Shown: one piece after another, positions 27,995 to 34,747 of the stretch
How positions within the stretch are numbered: the first letter of the stretch is position 1
Layout: each line of letters opens with the position of its first letter
Assembly (NCBI GenBank): GCA_943788145.1
Contig: CALSPD010000019.1
Coordinates: forward strand, 1-41,814
From: an uncultured Flavobacteriales bacterium
Lineage (GTDB): Bacteria > Bacteroidota > Bacteroidia > Flavobacteriales_G > Salibacteraceae
DNA length: 41,814 nucleotides
Direction of reading: 5' to 3'
Made by a program: the position numbers and the translations under genes
The notes under the pieces: generated by a model
What the model was told of the DNA's origin: nothing
Database searches by the model: none
The model's input: the letters and a program-made list of their open reading frames with translations, nothing else

Positions 27995-28769
27995 ACTTCG
28001 GTTTAAGAGCATAGATGTCAATTATACCGAGCTTGGCAAAGGGTCGGCTGTTTTGCTCATCCATGGTTTTTTGGAAAGCATTTGGATGTGGAAAGAAGTT
28101 GCTCCTGAATTAGCCAAAAGACACCGCGTTATTTGCATTGACCTGCCTGGGCATGGACTCTCAGATTGCATTGGCTATGTCCACAGTATGGAGGAAATGG
28201 CCGAAGCCTGTTATCATGTCATTCATCATTTGCGCATTCGAAAAGTCGCGCTTGTAGGTCATTCCATGGGTGGTTACGTTGCTCTTGCCTTTGCTGAACT
28301 GTTTCCTGATCATGTCCGAAGTCTTGCCTTATATCAAAGCACAGCCAAGGCTGATTCACCCGCAAAGAAAATCGATCGAGAACGTGCAAGTGATTTAATT
28401 AAAGAGAATCATGTGTCGTTTGTGAAACAGTCGATACCACTCCTTTTTCGGCCAGTCAATCGCAAAAAGTTCAAATTACAAATTGAAGGGTTAAAATCTG
28501 AAGCCTTAAAAACATCGAAACAAGGAATCATCGCTGCTTTGGCCGGAATGCGTGATCGCCCGAATCGCGAAGTATTATTGAAATTCCCGCCTTATCCAGT
28601 TCACATAATAGCTAGTGATAAAGATCCTAGAATTCCGCTGGAAGAATCTCAGAGTTTAGCGGCAATTTCGTCAGAAGTGCAGCTTCATTTGATCCAAGGA
28701 AGCGGCCATATGAGCTATATTGAAGATTTTCCAGCCGCTATTTCGGCCATTAAAAAATCGATTGCCTAG
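27987..28769 (+). CDS. Alpha/beta hydrolase (cytoplasmic)
   Basis: A 260-residue alpha/beta hydrolase. LLIHGFLESIWMW carries the oxyanion HG, VGHSMGGYVAL carries the nucleophile Ser93, and the late ASDKDPRIP and GSGHMSYIED supply the acid and His of the triad. The type is common to esterases, lipases and C-C bond hydrolases, so the substrate is not predictable. Overlap with pepP by 8 bases implies a shared transcript. The stop codon shares the palindrome CTAG with the stop of the convergent oxygenase gene, leaving no room for a terminator between them. Confidence 0.88.
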   Translation: MPKLRFKSIDVNYTELGKGSAVLLIHGFLESIWMWKEVAPELAKRHRVICIDLPGHGLSDCIGYVHSMEEMAEACYHVIHHLRIRKVALVGHSMGGYVALAFAELFPDHVRSLALYQSTAKADSPAKKIDRERASDLIKENHVSFVKQSIPLLFRPVNRKKFKLQIEGLKSEALKTSKQGIIAALAGMRDRPNREVLLKFPPYPVHIIASDKDPRIPLEESQSLAAISSEVQLHLIQGSGHMSYIEDFPAAISAIKKSIA

Positions 28770-29557
28770 CCTTTATTTATCCGTTCTAAAAAAGCTTTGA
28801 CGCCTGCGCTTAACTGCTTTACTTTTCCAGTAACTCCCTCTGTATTAACGTAAATGGTATTGTGACTGTCTGCTATTTCAGTCTCGGGACGAGTCTTAGT
28901 ATAGTAATATGTTGCGATAGATTTTCGGTTGACTCCATGCGGAGTGTTCAATGGTTTAGGATGACCATGAAATGAAATTTCATTGGTTTCGAAAATGACA
29001 CATCGGTTAAATTCAGGGGCTATTCGAGCTTTTTGATTCTTGTTGCCATCCGTTAAATCCCATAATTCGAGGTGACCTTCATAGTCATCCTTCCAATCTT
29101 TGTTCATGTAAACGATCACGTTCAATCTTCTGTGATAATTGCTAGTTGGATGAATGTTATAATCAACATGAACATTCAAAAATGCACCGTTAATGGATTG
29201 ATGTAATCCACCGCCAAAAAGTTCCGCATCGCCTAAGATTTCCTGGTCAAATTCGGTAAGCCTTTGTAGCCAAGCCAAGAATATTGGGCTGTTCAATTCT
29301 GCAAAAACGTTTTGCAAGATAGAACCGGATTCAAAACGAGTTTTTTGAAACTTATTCTTCTGGTTGACATAGGTGGTTCCGTCCCACTTCCCTTCTTCGA
29401 TTTTGGGATATTCAGCATGAATTTTTTCAGCCATTTCGGGATTGAATATACCATCGAAACTGACAAAGCGAAAAGGCTTGGCGGTATTGAAATTGCCTTT
29501 TATTCTGCTGAATTCAGATTCTAGGAGGGATGCATTGATGTACTCTAGGTCTTTCAT
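28766..29557 (-). CDS. 2-oxoglutarate/Fe(II)-dependent oxygenase, prolyl 4-hydroxylase-like
   Basis: A 263-residue double-stranded beta-helix oxygenase. The iron triad appears as His130 and Asp132 (FLNVHVDYNIHP) with a distal His in SFHGHP (His197, or His199), and Arg211 in GVNRKSIATYYY is the 2-oxoglutarate-binding residue. Such enzymes hydroxylate protein prolines, amino acids or small molecules; the target here is unknown. Its position between peptidase/hydrolase genes and a small membrane protein gives no clear clue. An exact TAnnTTTG box (minus-strand TAAATTTG, 29565-29572) lies just upstream, but no matching TTTG; it would give an almost leaderless transcript. Confidence 0.85.
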   Translation of the reverse strand: MKDLEYINASLLESEFSRIKGNFNTAKPFRFVSFDGIFNPEMAEKIHAEYPKIEEGKWDGTTYVNQKNKFQKTRFESGSILQNVFAELNSPIFLAWLQRLTEFDQEILGDAELFGGGLHQSINGAFLNVHVDYNIHPTSNYHRRLNVIVYMNKDWKDDYEGHLELWDLTDGNKNQKARIAPEFNRCVIFETNEISFHGHPKPLNTPHGVNRKSIATYYYTKTRPETEIADSHNTIYVNTEGVTGKVKQLSAGVKAFLERINKG

Positions 29558-29736
29558 TGTGAAGCAAATTTAGCTTTGGCCGTTATCTTGACGCGAAGGA
29601 AAGGATTTTAGTTTTCTGAGTTTATTTCTATGGCGGTTACTAATAGTCGTCCTGATAATTGTCAGTCGTTTACGCAGGAAATATCATGGTAAGCCTTAAC
29701 GGAGTGACACAAATTTGCTTTCCTAAATACACCACC

Positions 29737-30063
29737 ATGGAAGCAATTAAAACACAAAGCGAAAGCAATACTAGCATCAATCACGGAGCTACGACACCAA
29801 ATTGGATTCAAAAATTTGATGAGACCGCTGAGTTTAACCGGTATGGTATTATTTCAGTCGGTTTTCTGCTCGTAGGCATTTTAGGCGGAGCAACCGTTGG
29901 AATATTTGGTTTCGATGCTGTTTGGAAATTGGCAACAGTAGTTGGGTTTTCAATGCTTTCTCTAACATTGATGCTAGCGGTAGCGCCAATAAAGTATGTG
30001 ACTCGATCTATTCTGCTTGCATTATTAGTTGATCTTATTGTGGTCATCGTTTCGACCATTTAA
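29737..30063 (+). CDS. Small three-helix membrane protein, function unknown
   Basis: A 108-residue protein if ATG 29737 is used; the frame is open further upstream to 29659 but the first 26 residues there look non-coding. A hydrophilic N-terminus of about 35 residues is followed by three hydrophobic segments (about 37-59, 62-84, 88-107), giving a predicted inner-membrane protein with a short Lys/Arg-containing turn between helices two and three. I do not recognise the family. It stands alone: the upstream gene is divergent and a strong terminator follows 68 bases after its stop. Confidence 0.65.
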   Translation: MEAIKTQSESNTSINHGATTPNWIQKFDETAEFNRYGIISVGFLLVGILGGATVGIFGFDAVWKLATVVGFSMLSLTLMLAVAPIKYVTRSILLALLVDLIVVIVSTI

Positions 30064-30130
30064 TAAAGGCTCGAAAATCAACAAACACTTTGTACGAATA
30101 TTGACTGACCCGATCGGTCTTTTCTTTATA

Positions 30131-30160
30131 AAAAATCGCGAGCTCTGTCGCGATTTTTTT
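30131..30160. terminator. Bidirectional intrinsic terminator
   Basis: A perfect 11-bp stem (AAAAATCGCGA at 30131-30141 against TCGCGATTTTT at 30148-30158) with a 6-base loop, followed by more T. Because the stem starts with A-run and ends with T-run it works on both strands, and it sits exactly between the small membrane protein gene (plus) and thiL (minus), which converge here. It ends the long minus-strand housekeeping run. Confidence 0.9.
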
Positions 30161-30190
30161 ATGCGCTAAGGGAGCATTTTCCTATTAGGA

Positions 30191-31216
30191 TTAGAACGAC
30201 TTCCAGCCTTGGGCTTTGATTTGAATTTCTTCGCCATGCAAATAGACTATTGCCGCGCCAGATGCTTGGTCAGCAATGTGGCCGATTACCGAAATATCTT
30301 CTATCGCTGCAACTTTTTCGAAGTCATTTTGACTAATGGTAAAAAGTAATTCATAGTCTTCGCCTCCACTCAAGGCGCAAACACTGGGTTCAAGATTAAA
30401 CTCTGCCGCCTGTGTTATTGCGCTTGGGTCAAGCGGGATTTTATTCTCGTAAATCTTCGCACCACATTGGCTTTGAGCACATAAATGCAAAATTTCGGAG
30501 CCCAAACCATCAGACACATCAATCATACTGGTTGGCTTAACCCCAATATCTCTAAGTGCTTTTATAATGTCTGTTCGAGGTTCGGGTTTTAAAATGCGTT
30601 CGAGCAGATAGTCGTGACCTTCTAGATCGGGTTGGATATCGGGGTTTGCCTTCCAAACCTCCTTTTCACGTTCTAAAATTTGCAAGCCAATATAGGCCGA
30701 ACCGAGATCTCCACTAACGCAGATGAGGTCATTTTCTTTTGCACCGTTCCTATAAACAACACTGTCCTTATCTACCTTTCCGATGGCAGTGATGCTTATC
30801 ATAAGCCCAGTAAGACTTGACGTTGTATCGCCTCCGATGATATCTACATTATGCTTTTCGCACGCCAGCTTTATGCCATCGTAAATTTCATTGATGGCTT
30901 CAACAGGAAATCGGCTTGAAATTGCTAATGATACAGTTATGTGCGTTGGTGTGCCGTTCATTGCACAAATGTCGCTGAGGTTAACAGCCACAGCTTTATA
31001 TCCAAGATGCCGAAGTGGAGTATAACTCATGTCGAAGTGCACGCCTTCTACCAAAAGGTCGGTACTGACTAGCTCAAAGTGATCACCGCGATCAATCACT
31101 GCTGCATCATCTCCAACACCCATGATGGTCGATTTGTGATTCAGCTTTAAATCTTCGGTCAAATGACGTATTAATCCAAACTCACCTAATTCGCTCAGTG
31201 CTGTTCCTTCGCTCAT
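30191..31216 (-). CDS. thiL: Thiamine-monophosphate kinase
   Basis: A 341-residue ThiL, which phosphorylates thiamine monophosphate to the active pyrophosphate using ATP. Family landmarks are GVGDDAAVID, VSTDLLVEGVHFD, LGYKAVAVNLSDICAMNG and the IDVSDGLGSE motif, all intact. The ATP-grasping PurM-type fold is complete. It is the last gene of the minus-strand run and lies 35 bases after nadD. A hairpin in that gap may tune its expression. No other thi genes are nearby. Confidence 0.95.
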   Translation of the reverse strand: MSEGTALSELGEFGLIRHLTEDLKLNHKSTIMGVGDDAAVIDRGDHFELVSTDLLVEGVHFDMSYTPLRHLGYKAVAVNLSDICAMNGTPTHITVSLAISSRFPVEAINEIYDGIKLACEKHNVDIIGGDTTSSLTGLMISITAIGKVDKDSVVYRNGAKENDLICVSGDLGSAYIGLQILEREKEVWKANPDIQPDLEGHDYLLERILKPEPRTDIIKALRDIGVKPTSMIDVSDGLGSEILHLCAQSQCGAKIYENKIPLDPSAITQAAEFNLEPSVCALSGGEDYELLFTISQNDFEKVAAIEDISVIGHIADQASGAAIVYLHGEEIQIKAQGWKSF

Positions 31217-31237
31217 GTTTCTAATACTTTAAAGGTT

Positions 31238-31263
31238 AAAGGTTGTGTTTTTCAACCTTTTTT
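31238..31263 (-). other. Hairpin between nadD and thiL
   Basis: An 8-bp perfect stem (AAAGGTTG 31238-31245 / CAACCTTT 31253-31260) with a 7-base loop spans the nadD stop codon and the nadD-thiL gap. On the minus strand it is followed by AACCTTTAAAG rather than a run of T, so it is a poor terminator in the direction of transcription. It could be a processing or attenuation hairpin, or chance. Confidence 0.3.
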
Positions 31264-31860
31264 GTAAAAATTCATTTCATCTACGTTCTTCATAACCGGT
31301 TCGGTCAATAGATAACGGACATCGTTTCCGGCTTGTATGGCCTTACGAATGAAGCTCGCAGAAATCTTCATTAAAGGCGCGTCAATCACAGTCACCTTAG
31401 GATGAGAAATGAATTCGCTCTTAGATTCTTTAATGGATAGATTCTCATCGCTTTCTACTCGGGGATAAACCAATAAGGACGATAGCTGAAGAATCTCTTC
31501 ATAATTCTTCCACTTATGAAAAGAATTCAGATTGTCTTCACCCATGATAATCGTAAACTTATCATCCGGATATTTTTCTGTCAATGCGGCTAGGGTATGA
31601 ACCGTATAAGAAGGTTTTGGCAAATCAAACTCGATGTTAGAGGCTTTGAGTTTGTTGTTGCCTTCAACGGCAATGCGAACTAGGGCAAGTCTATGATAAT
31701 CAGCTAAAATGGAAGACTTTTGTTTCAATGGATTTTGAGGAGAAACCACAAACCAAACTTGGTCGAGATCCGCATATTGAACCATGTGATTTGCAATGAT
31801 CATATGGCCCACATGAATAGGATTGAATGTGCCGAAATAGAGTCCGATTTGTTTACTCAC
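31252..31860 (-). CDS. nadD: Nicotinate-nucleotide adenylyltransferase
   Basis: A 202-residue NadD, which converts nicotinate mononucleotide to deamido-NAD in NAD synthesis. The nucleotidyltransferase motif is IGLYFGTFNPIHVGHM (GxFxPxHxGH), VSPQNPLK is the substrate loop, and ISASFIRKAI matches the ISSTxxR motif with Ala in place of the usual second Ser/Thr. The start is GTG (31858-31860), overlapping the gmk stop as GTGA. Cytoplasmic, normal length. Confidence 0.95.
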   Translation of the reverse strand: MSKQIGLYFGTFNPIHVGHMIIANHMVQYADLDQVWFVVSPQNPLKQKSSILADYHRLALVRIAVEGNNKLKASNIEFDLPKPSYTVHTLAALTEKYPDDKFTIIMGEDNLNSFHKWKNYEEILQLSSLLVYPRVESDENLSIKESKSEFISHPKVTVIDAPLMKISASFIRKAIQAGNDVRYLLTEPVMKNVDEMNFYKKG

Positions 31861-32429
31861 GCGTTCAAAAATTCTAAAATTTTCGCTTCTGCCGTTGCAA
31901 TAGCAATTGGAAGATCGTCATTCAATAATACCATGTCAAATTCCACGCTCATCGACAATTCTTCCGCAGCTTTTTTAAGTCGCATTTGAATTTTTTCTTC
32001 CGATTCCGTTTGTCTTCCTCTCAATCGTTTTTCTAATTCGATCGCTGATGGTGGTTGCACAAAGATGGAAAGAGCATTTTCACCCAAACTCTTTTTTAAA
32101 GCAATTCCACCATATACATCTACATCAAAAATGACTGCGTGATTGTTATTCCAGATGCGTTCGATTTCAGCTTTTAATGTTCCGTAAAATTGATCCGGAT
32201 AAACTTCTTCCCATTCAACAAAACCATCTCGATCAATTTCTGCCTTAAAGCCATTTATACCCAAGAAATAATAATCAATTCCATCTCTTTCTTCACCGCG
32301 GGCTTCACGACTACTAGCCGATATTGAAAACTCTAAAGGGATTCCACGGTTTAACAGAGCGCGAACGATAGTTGTTTTGCCGGCTCCTGATGGCGCTGAG
32401 AATATGATTGCCTTTCCTTTCGGGTTCAA
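31857..32429 (-). CDS. gmk: Guanylate kinase
   Basis: A 190-residue guanylate kinase that makes GDP from GMP and ATP. The P-loop is FSAPSGAGKTT; SREARGEERDGIDYYF and the FVEWEEVYPDQFYGT segment form the GMP-binding region, and the lid reads RLRGRQTESEEKIQMRL. All are standard. It is 10 bases downstream of yicC, a very common gmk neighbour, and overlaps nadD by 4 bases. Confidence 0.97.
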   Translation of the reverse strand: MNPKGKAIIFSAPSGAGKTTIVRALLNRGIPLEFSISASSREARGEERDGIDYYFLGINGFKAEIDRDGFVEWEEVYPDQFYGTLKAEIERIWNNNHAVIFDVDVYGGIALKKSLGENALSIFVQPPSAIELEKRLRGRQTESEEKIQMRLKKAAEELSMSVEFDMVLLNDDLPIAIATAEAKILEFLNA

Positions 32430-32439
32430 GCTTTTCGGT

Positions 32440-33327
32440 TTAGAGAATATTGAGCACTTGCTCTTTAATTTTCTCGAGTTCGTCTTTCATTCCAACTACT
32501 AAGCGCTGGATATCTGAGTGTTGAGCTTTGCTGCCAAGGGTGTTTATTTCACGACCCATTTCCTGGCCAATAAAACTCAATTTTTTGCCTTTAAACTGTT
32601 CTTCTTGAATCGTCTTTATGAAGAAATCACAATGAGCTCTTAGCCGCACTTTTTCTTCGGTGATGTCAAGTTTTTCGAGGTAATAAATCAATTCTTGCTC
32701 GAATCGATCTTTATCAATATTTGAATTATCGACTCCATCTTCATTCAGGTTCCCTGTGATTCTGCCTCTAATTCGATCGATACGTTCTTGTTCGAGCGGT
32801 TCGATGTCGTTCAATCCATCTAGAATGTTTTTAGCCCCTTGCCTCAACACGGTTGCTAGTTTTTCGCCTTCTTGTTCTCTGAACGCCAAGCATTTTGAGA
32901 CGCACAATTGAACTGCTTCATATAAGACTGCATATTCTTCGTCCTCCAAATCGTCTGAAGCAGGTTTCAACACTTCCGGCATTTTCATGATGAGGGAGAG
33001 GTAGTCCGTGCCTTTATTTGAAGCCTCTTTCTCAATGGTTTTTTCCATTTTTTGAATCAACTTGAAATAACCCGCTACCAACTCCTCATTTAACACCGTG
33101 TTTGATTCACCAGGAGCTAAATCGCGCTGAATAGATAAATCAATTTTACCGCGTTGGAGCGCATTTGAGAGCAAATCCCTGATTTCAAACTCCCTTTCCC
33201 GATATATCGAAGGCATTCGAACATTCAGGTCAATTTGTTTGCTGTTTAGGGTGCGTATTTCGACCGTAAGTAGCCTTCCTTTATAAGAGGAAGAATGCTT
33301 GCCATAGCCGGTCATTGAATAGGTCAT
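32440..33327 (-). CDS. yicC: YicC family endoribonuclease
   Basis: A 295-residue YicC/YloC protein. The N-terminus MTYSMTGYGKHS and the EIRTLNSKQIDLNVRMP segment are hallmark sequences; the C-terminal domain ends with GREINTLGSKA and QVLNIL, also typical. YicC homologues have been shown to act as endoribonucleases in RNA turnover. The yicC-gmk order is conserved in many bacteria. It follows a small secreted-protein gene by 32 bases. Confidence 0.95.
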   Translation of the reverse strand: MTYSMTGYGKHSSSYKGRLLTVEIRTLNSKQIDLNVRMPSIYREREFEIRDLLSNALQRGKIDLSIQRDLAPGESNTVLNEELVAGYFKLIQKMEKTIEKEASNKGTDYLSLIMKMPEVLKPASDDLEDEEYAVLYEAVQLCVSKCLAFREQEGEKLATVLRQGAKNILDGLNDIEPLEQERIDRIRGRITGNLNEDGVDNSNIDKDRFEQELIYYLEKLDITEEKVRLRAHCDFFIKTIQEEQFKGKKLSFIGQEMGREINTLGSKAQHSDIQRLVVGMKDELEKIKEQVLNIL

Positions 33328-33359
33328 AAACTGTATTTGCGGTTGGTCAATCCAACGCG

Positions 33360-33806
33360 TTATCCTTCTTTAAATCCGACAAGCACCGAAACGCAGCCAT
33401 TTTTCTTTATGTCTGCACCGCTCGCACCACTACTCGGAACTACGATACGAATTTTCAACTGCTGGGTAGATTCAACGTTGAAGTCAAACATAGTTTCATT
33501 TTTGCCTTCGCTTGAATAGATTTTATTGTTTCGATAATCGCTTACCTCGAAGAAGATGCCCTCGGCAATGGATGGATGCGCGCAAATGAACAAGCGATAT
33601 TCTTGTCCAGAATAGAAGGTTTGCATTAATGATGCCTCTTCTCCATCAAACATAACAGCACCGTTGTATTGGCCGTTGCTATTGTATGAATCAAGCGATC
33701 CCATACATTTCTTCTTTGTGAAATTCTTGCATTGGGCATTAACCTCACTATTGGAGCCAATAATGAGTAAAACAATAATTGGAAGAAGCTTTATTAGTTT
33801 TATCAT
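33360..33806 (-). CDS. Small exported protein, function unknown
   Basis: A 148-residue protein with a signal peptide ending VNA and Gln at the predicted mature N-terminus. The mature part is about 120 residues of beta-rich sequence with four Cys (in QCKNFTKKKCMGS, FICAHP and NGCVSV), consistent with two disulfides and a periplasmic beta-sandwich. I do not recognise a named domain. Its ATG overlaps the stop of the preceding lipoprotein gene as ATGA, so the two envelope proteins are coupled and may act together. Confidence 0.8.
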   Translation of the reverse strand: MIKLIKLLPIIVLLIIGSNSEVNAQCKNFTKKKCMGSLDSYNSNGQYNGAVMFDGEEASLMQTFYSGQEYRLFICAHPSIAEGIFFEVSDYRNNKIYSSEGKNETMFDFNVESTQQLKIRIVVPSSGASGADIKKNGCVSVLVGFKEG

Positions 33807-34702
33807 GGCTTCAAAATTTCGTTTCTAAGGTCTAAAGCCAGTTGCTTTAATTTTAACATTTCTGCAGGGTTAAAACTTATGGTGTTTAAACCTCCAATGG
33901 TGTGTACTCCTGATTTTTTATTTTTGGAAATGGTTGCATCGGTTTCTGTGAGTTCCAGACTTGCAAAAAGATCAAACACGGGTTGAAACATTGGACGAGC
34001 TTCTTGAATCATTGGGTCAGACTCATAATAGTCGAACATTTCACGCAGTTGATTTGAAGTGTAAACTTGTTCTGCCACACGCTGTGCGATTTTTGAATCA
34101 AGTGATTTTTCATCTAGAAATTGAGTGCCCAGATAAATACCCTCAGCCCAGCCACCTGCCATGACCAAAAGGGCAATCTGATCTCGGCTTTCTTCTTTTA
34201 ATTGGCTGTTTGTATGCCAATACATCTCCGTCATTATTGCAAGCATCGAATCGCGCTCAACCATATTGTTGTTTGCCCGTTCGATTAATTCGGCTCGGAA
34301 AGCATCTTGAATACCCAATTGATCGCCAATGCGTTTTGCAGCGGCTAAAAATTTCATGGCGTCATTTTGCTGGTGGTGAACGCCTGCGTAACTCAAATCG
34401 GCTCCGTATAACCCAAGGGCTAAGGCCTGTTTTTGAGTGGAATGGTAAATTCCAGCTTTATTTGGATCGTTTAATAAATCCTTACGATATGACCCACCTG
34501 CATTTTTAATCAAGTTAGTGAGCTCAAGCGGGGAGGGCATAGAGTAGAATACGTTACGAGCTTTGTCATAGACTTCGCTCGTGTCTGTTGTTGTGTTTGT
34601 TTCAACTGGTACCGCTTCCATGGGCGGTTTTTCTTCTGTTGTTCCACAGCTCATCGCGAATGCGCTAATGGCCAAACTGAATATTACGGGGATTTGCTTC
34701 AT
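33803..34702 (-). CDS. Conserved helical lipoprotein, function unknown
   Basis: A 299-residue lipoprotein with lipobox FAMSC (Cys19) followed by an acidic, Thr/Pro-rich linker. After that it is mostly alpha-helical (about 50-250), with DLSYAGVHHQQNDAMKF and LLVMAGGWAEGIYLG as distinctive phrases. I recognise it only as a type of uncharacterised lipoprotein seen in Bacteroidota. It lies 45 bases after polA and is coupled by ATGA to the small exported protein gene. No catalytic motif is visible. Confidence 0.8.
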   Translation of the reverse strand: MKQIPVIFSLAISAFAMSCGTTEEKPPMEAVPVETNTTTDTSEVYDKARNVFYSMPSPLELTNLIKNAGGSYRKDLLNDPNKAGIYHSTQKQALALGLYGADLSYAGVHHQQNDAMKFLAAAKRIGDQLGIQDAFRAELIERANNNMVERDSMLAIMTEMYWHTNSQLKEESRDQIALLVMAGGWAEGIYLGTQFLDEKSLDSKIAQRVAEQVYTSNQLREMFDYYESDPMIQEARPMFQPVFDLFASLELTETDATISKNKKSGVHTIGGLNTISFNPAEMLKLKQLALDLRNEILKP

Positions 34703-34747
34703 TTCGAATTTGAAAGGTGCAAAGATATGTTCTTATGATGGGTTTCT

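Noticed and set aside
29631..29693. 20-codon upstream ORF before the small membrane protein gene
   Set aside because: Starts with ATG and ends at TAA, but has no recognisable composition or start context; likely chance.
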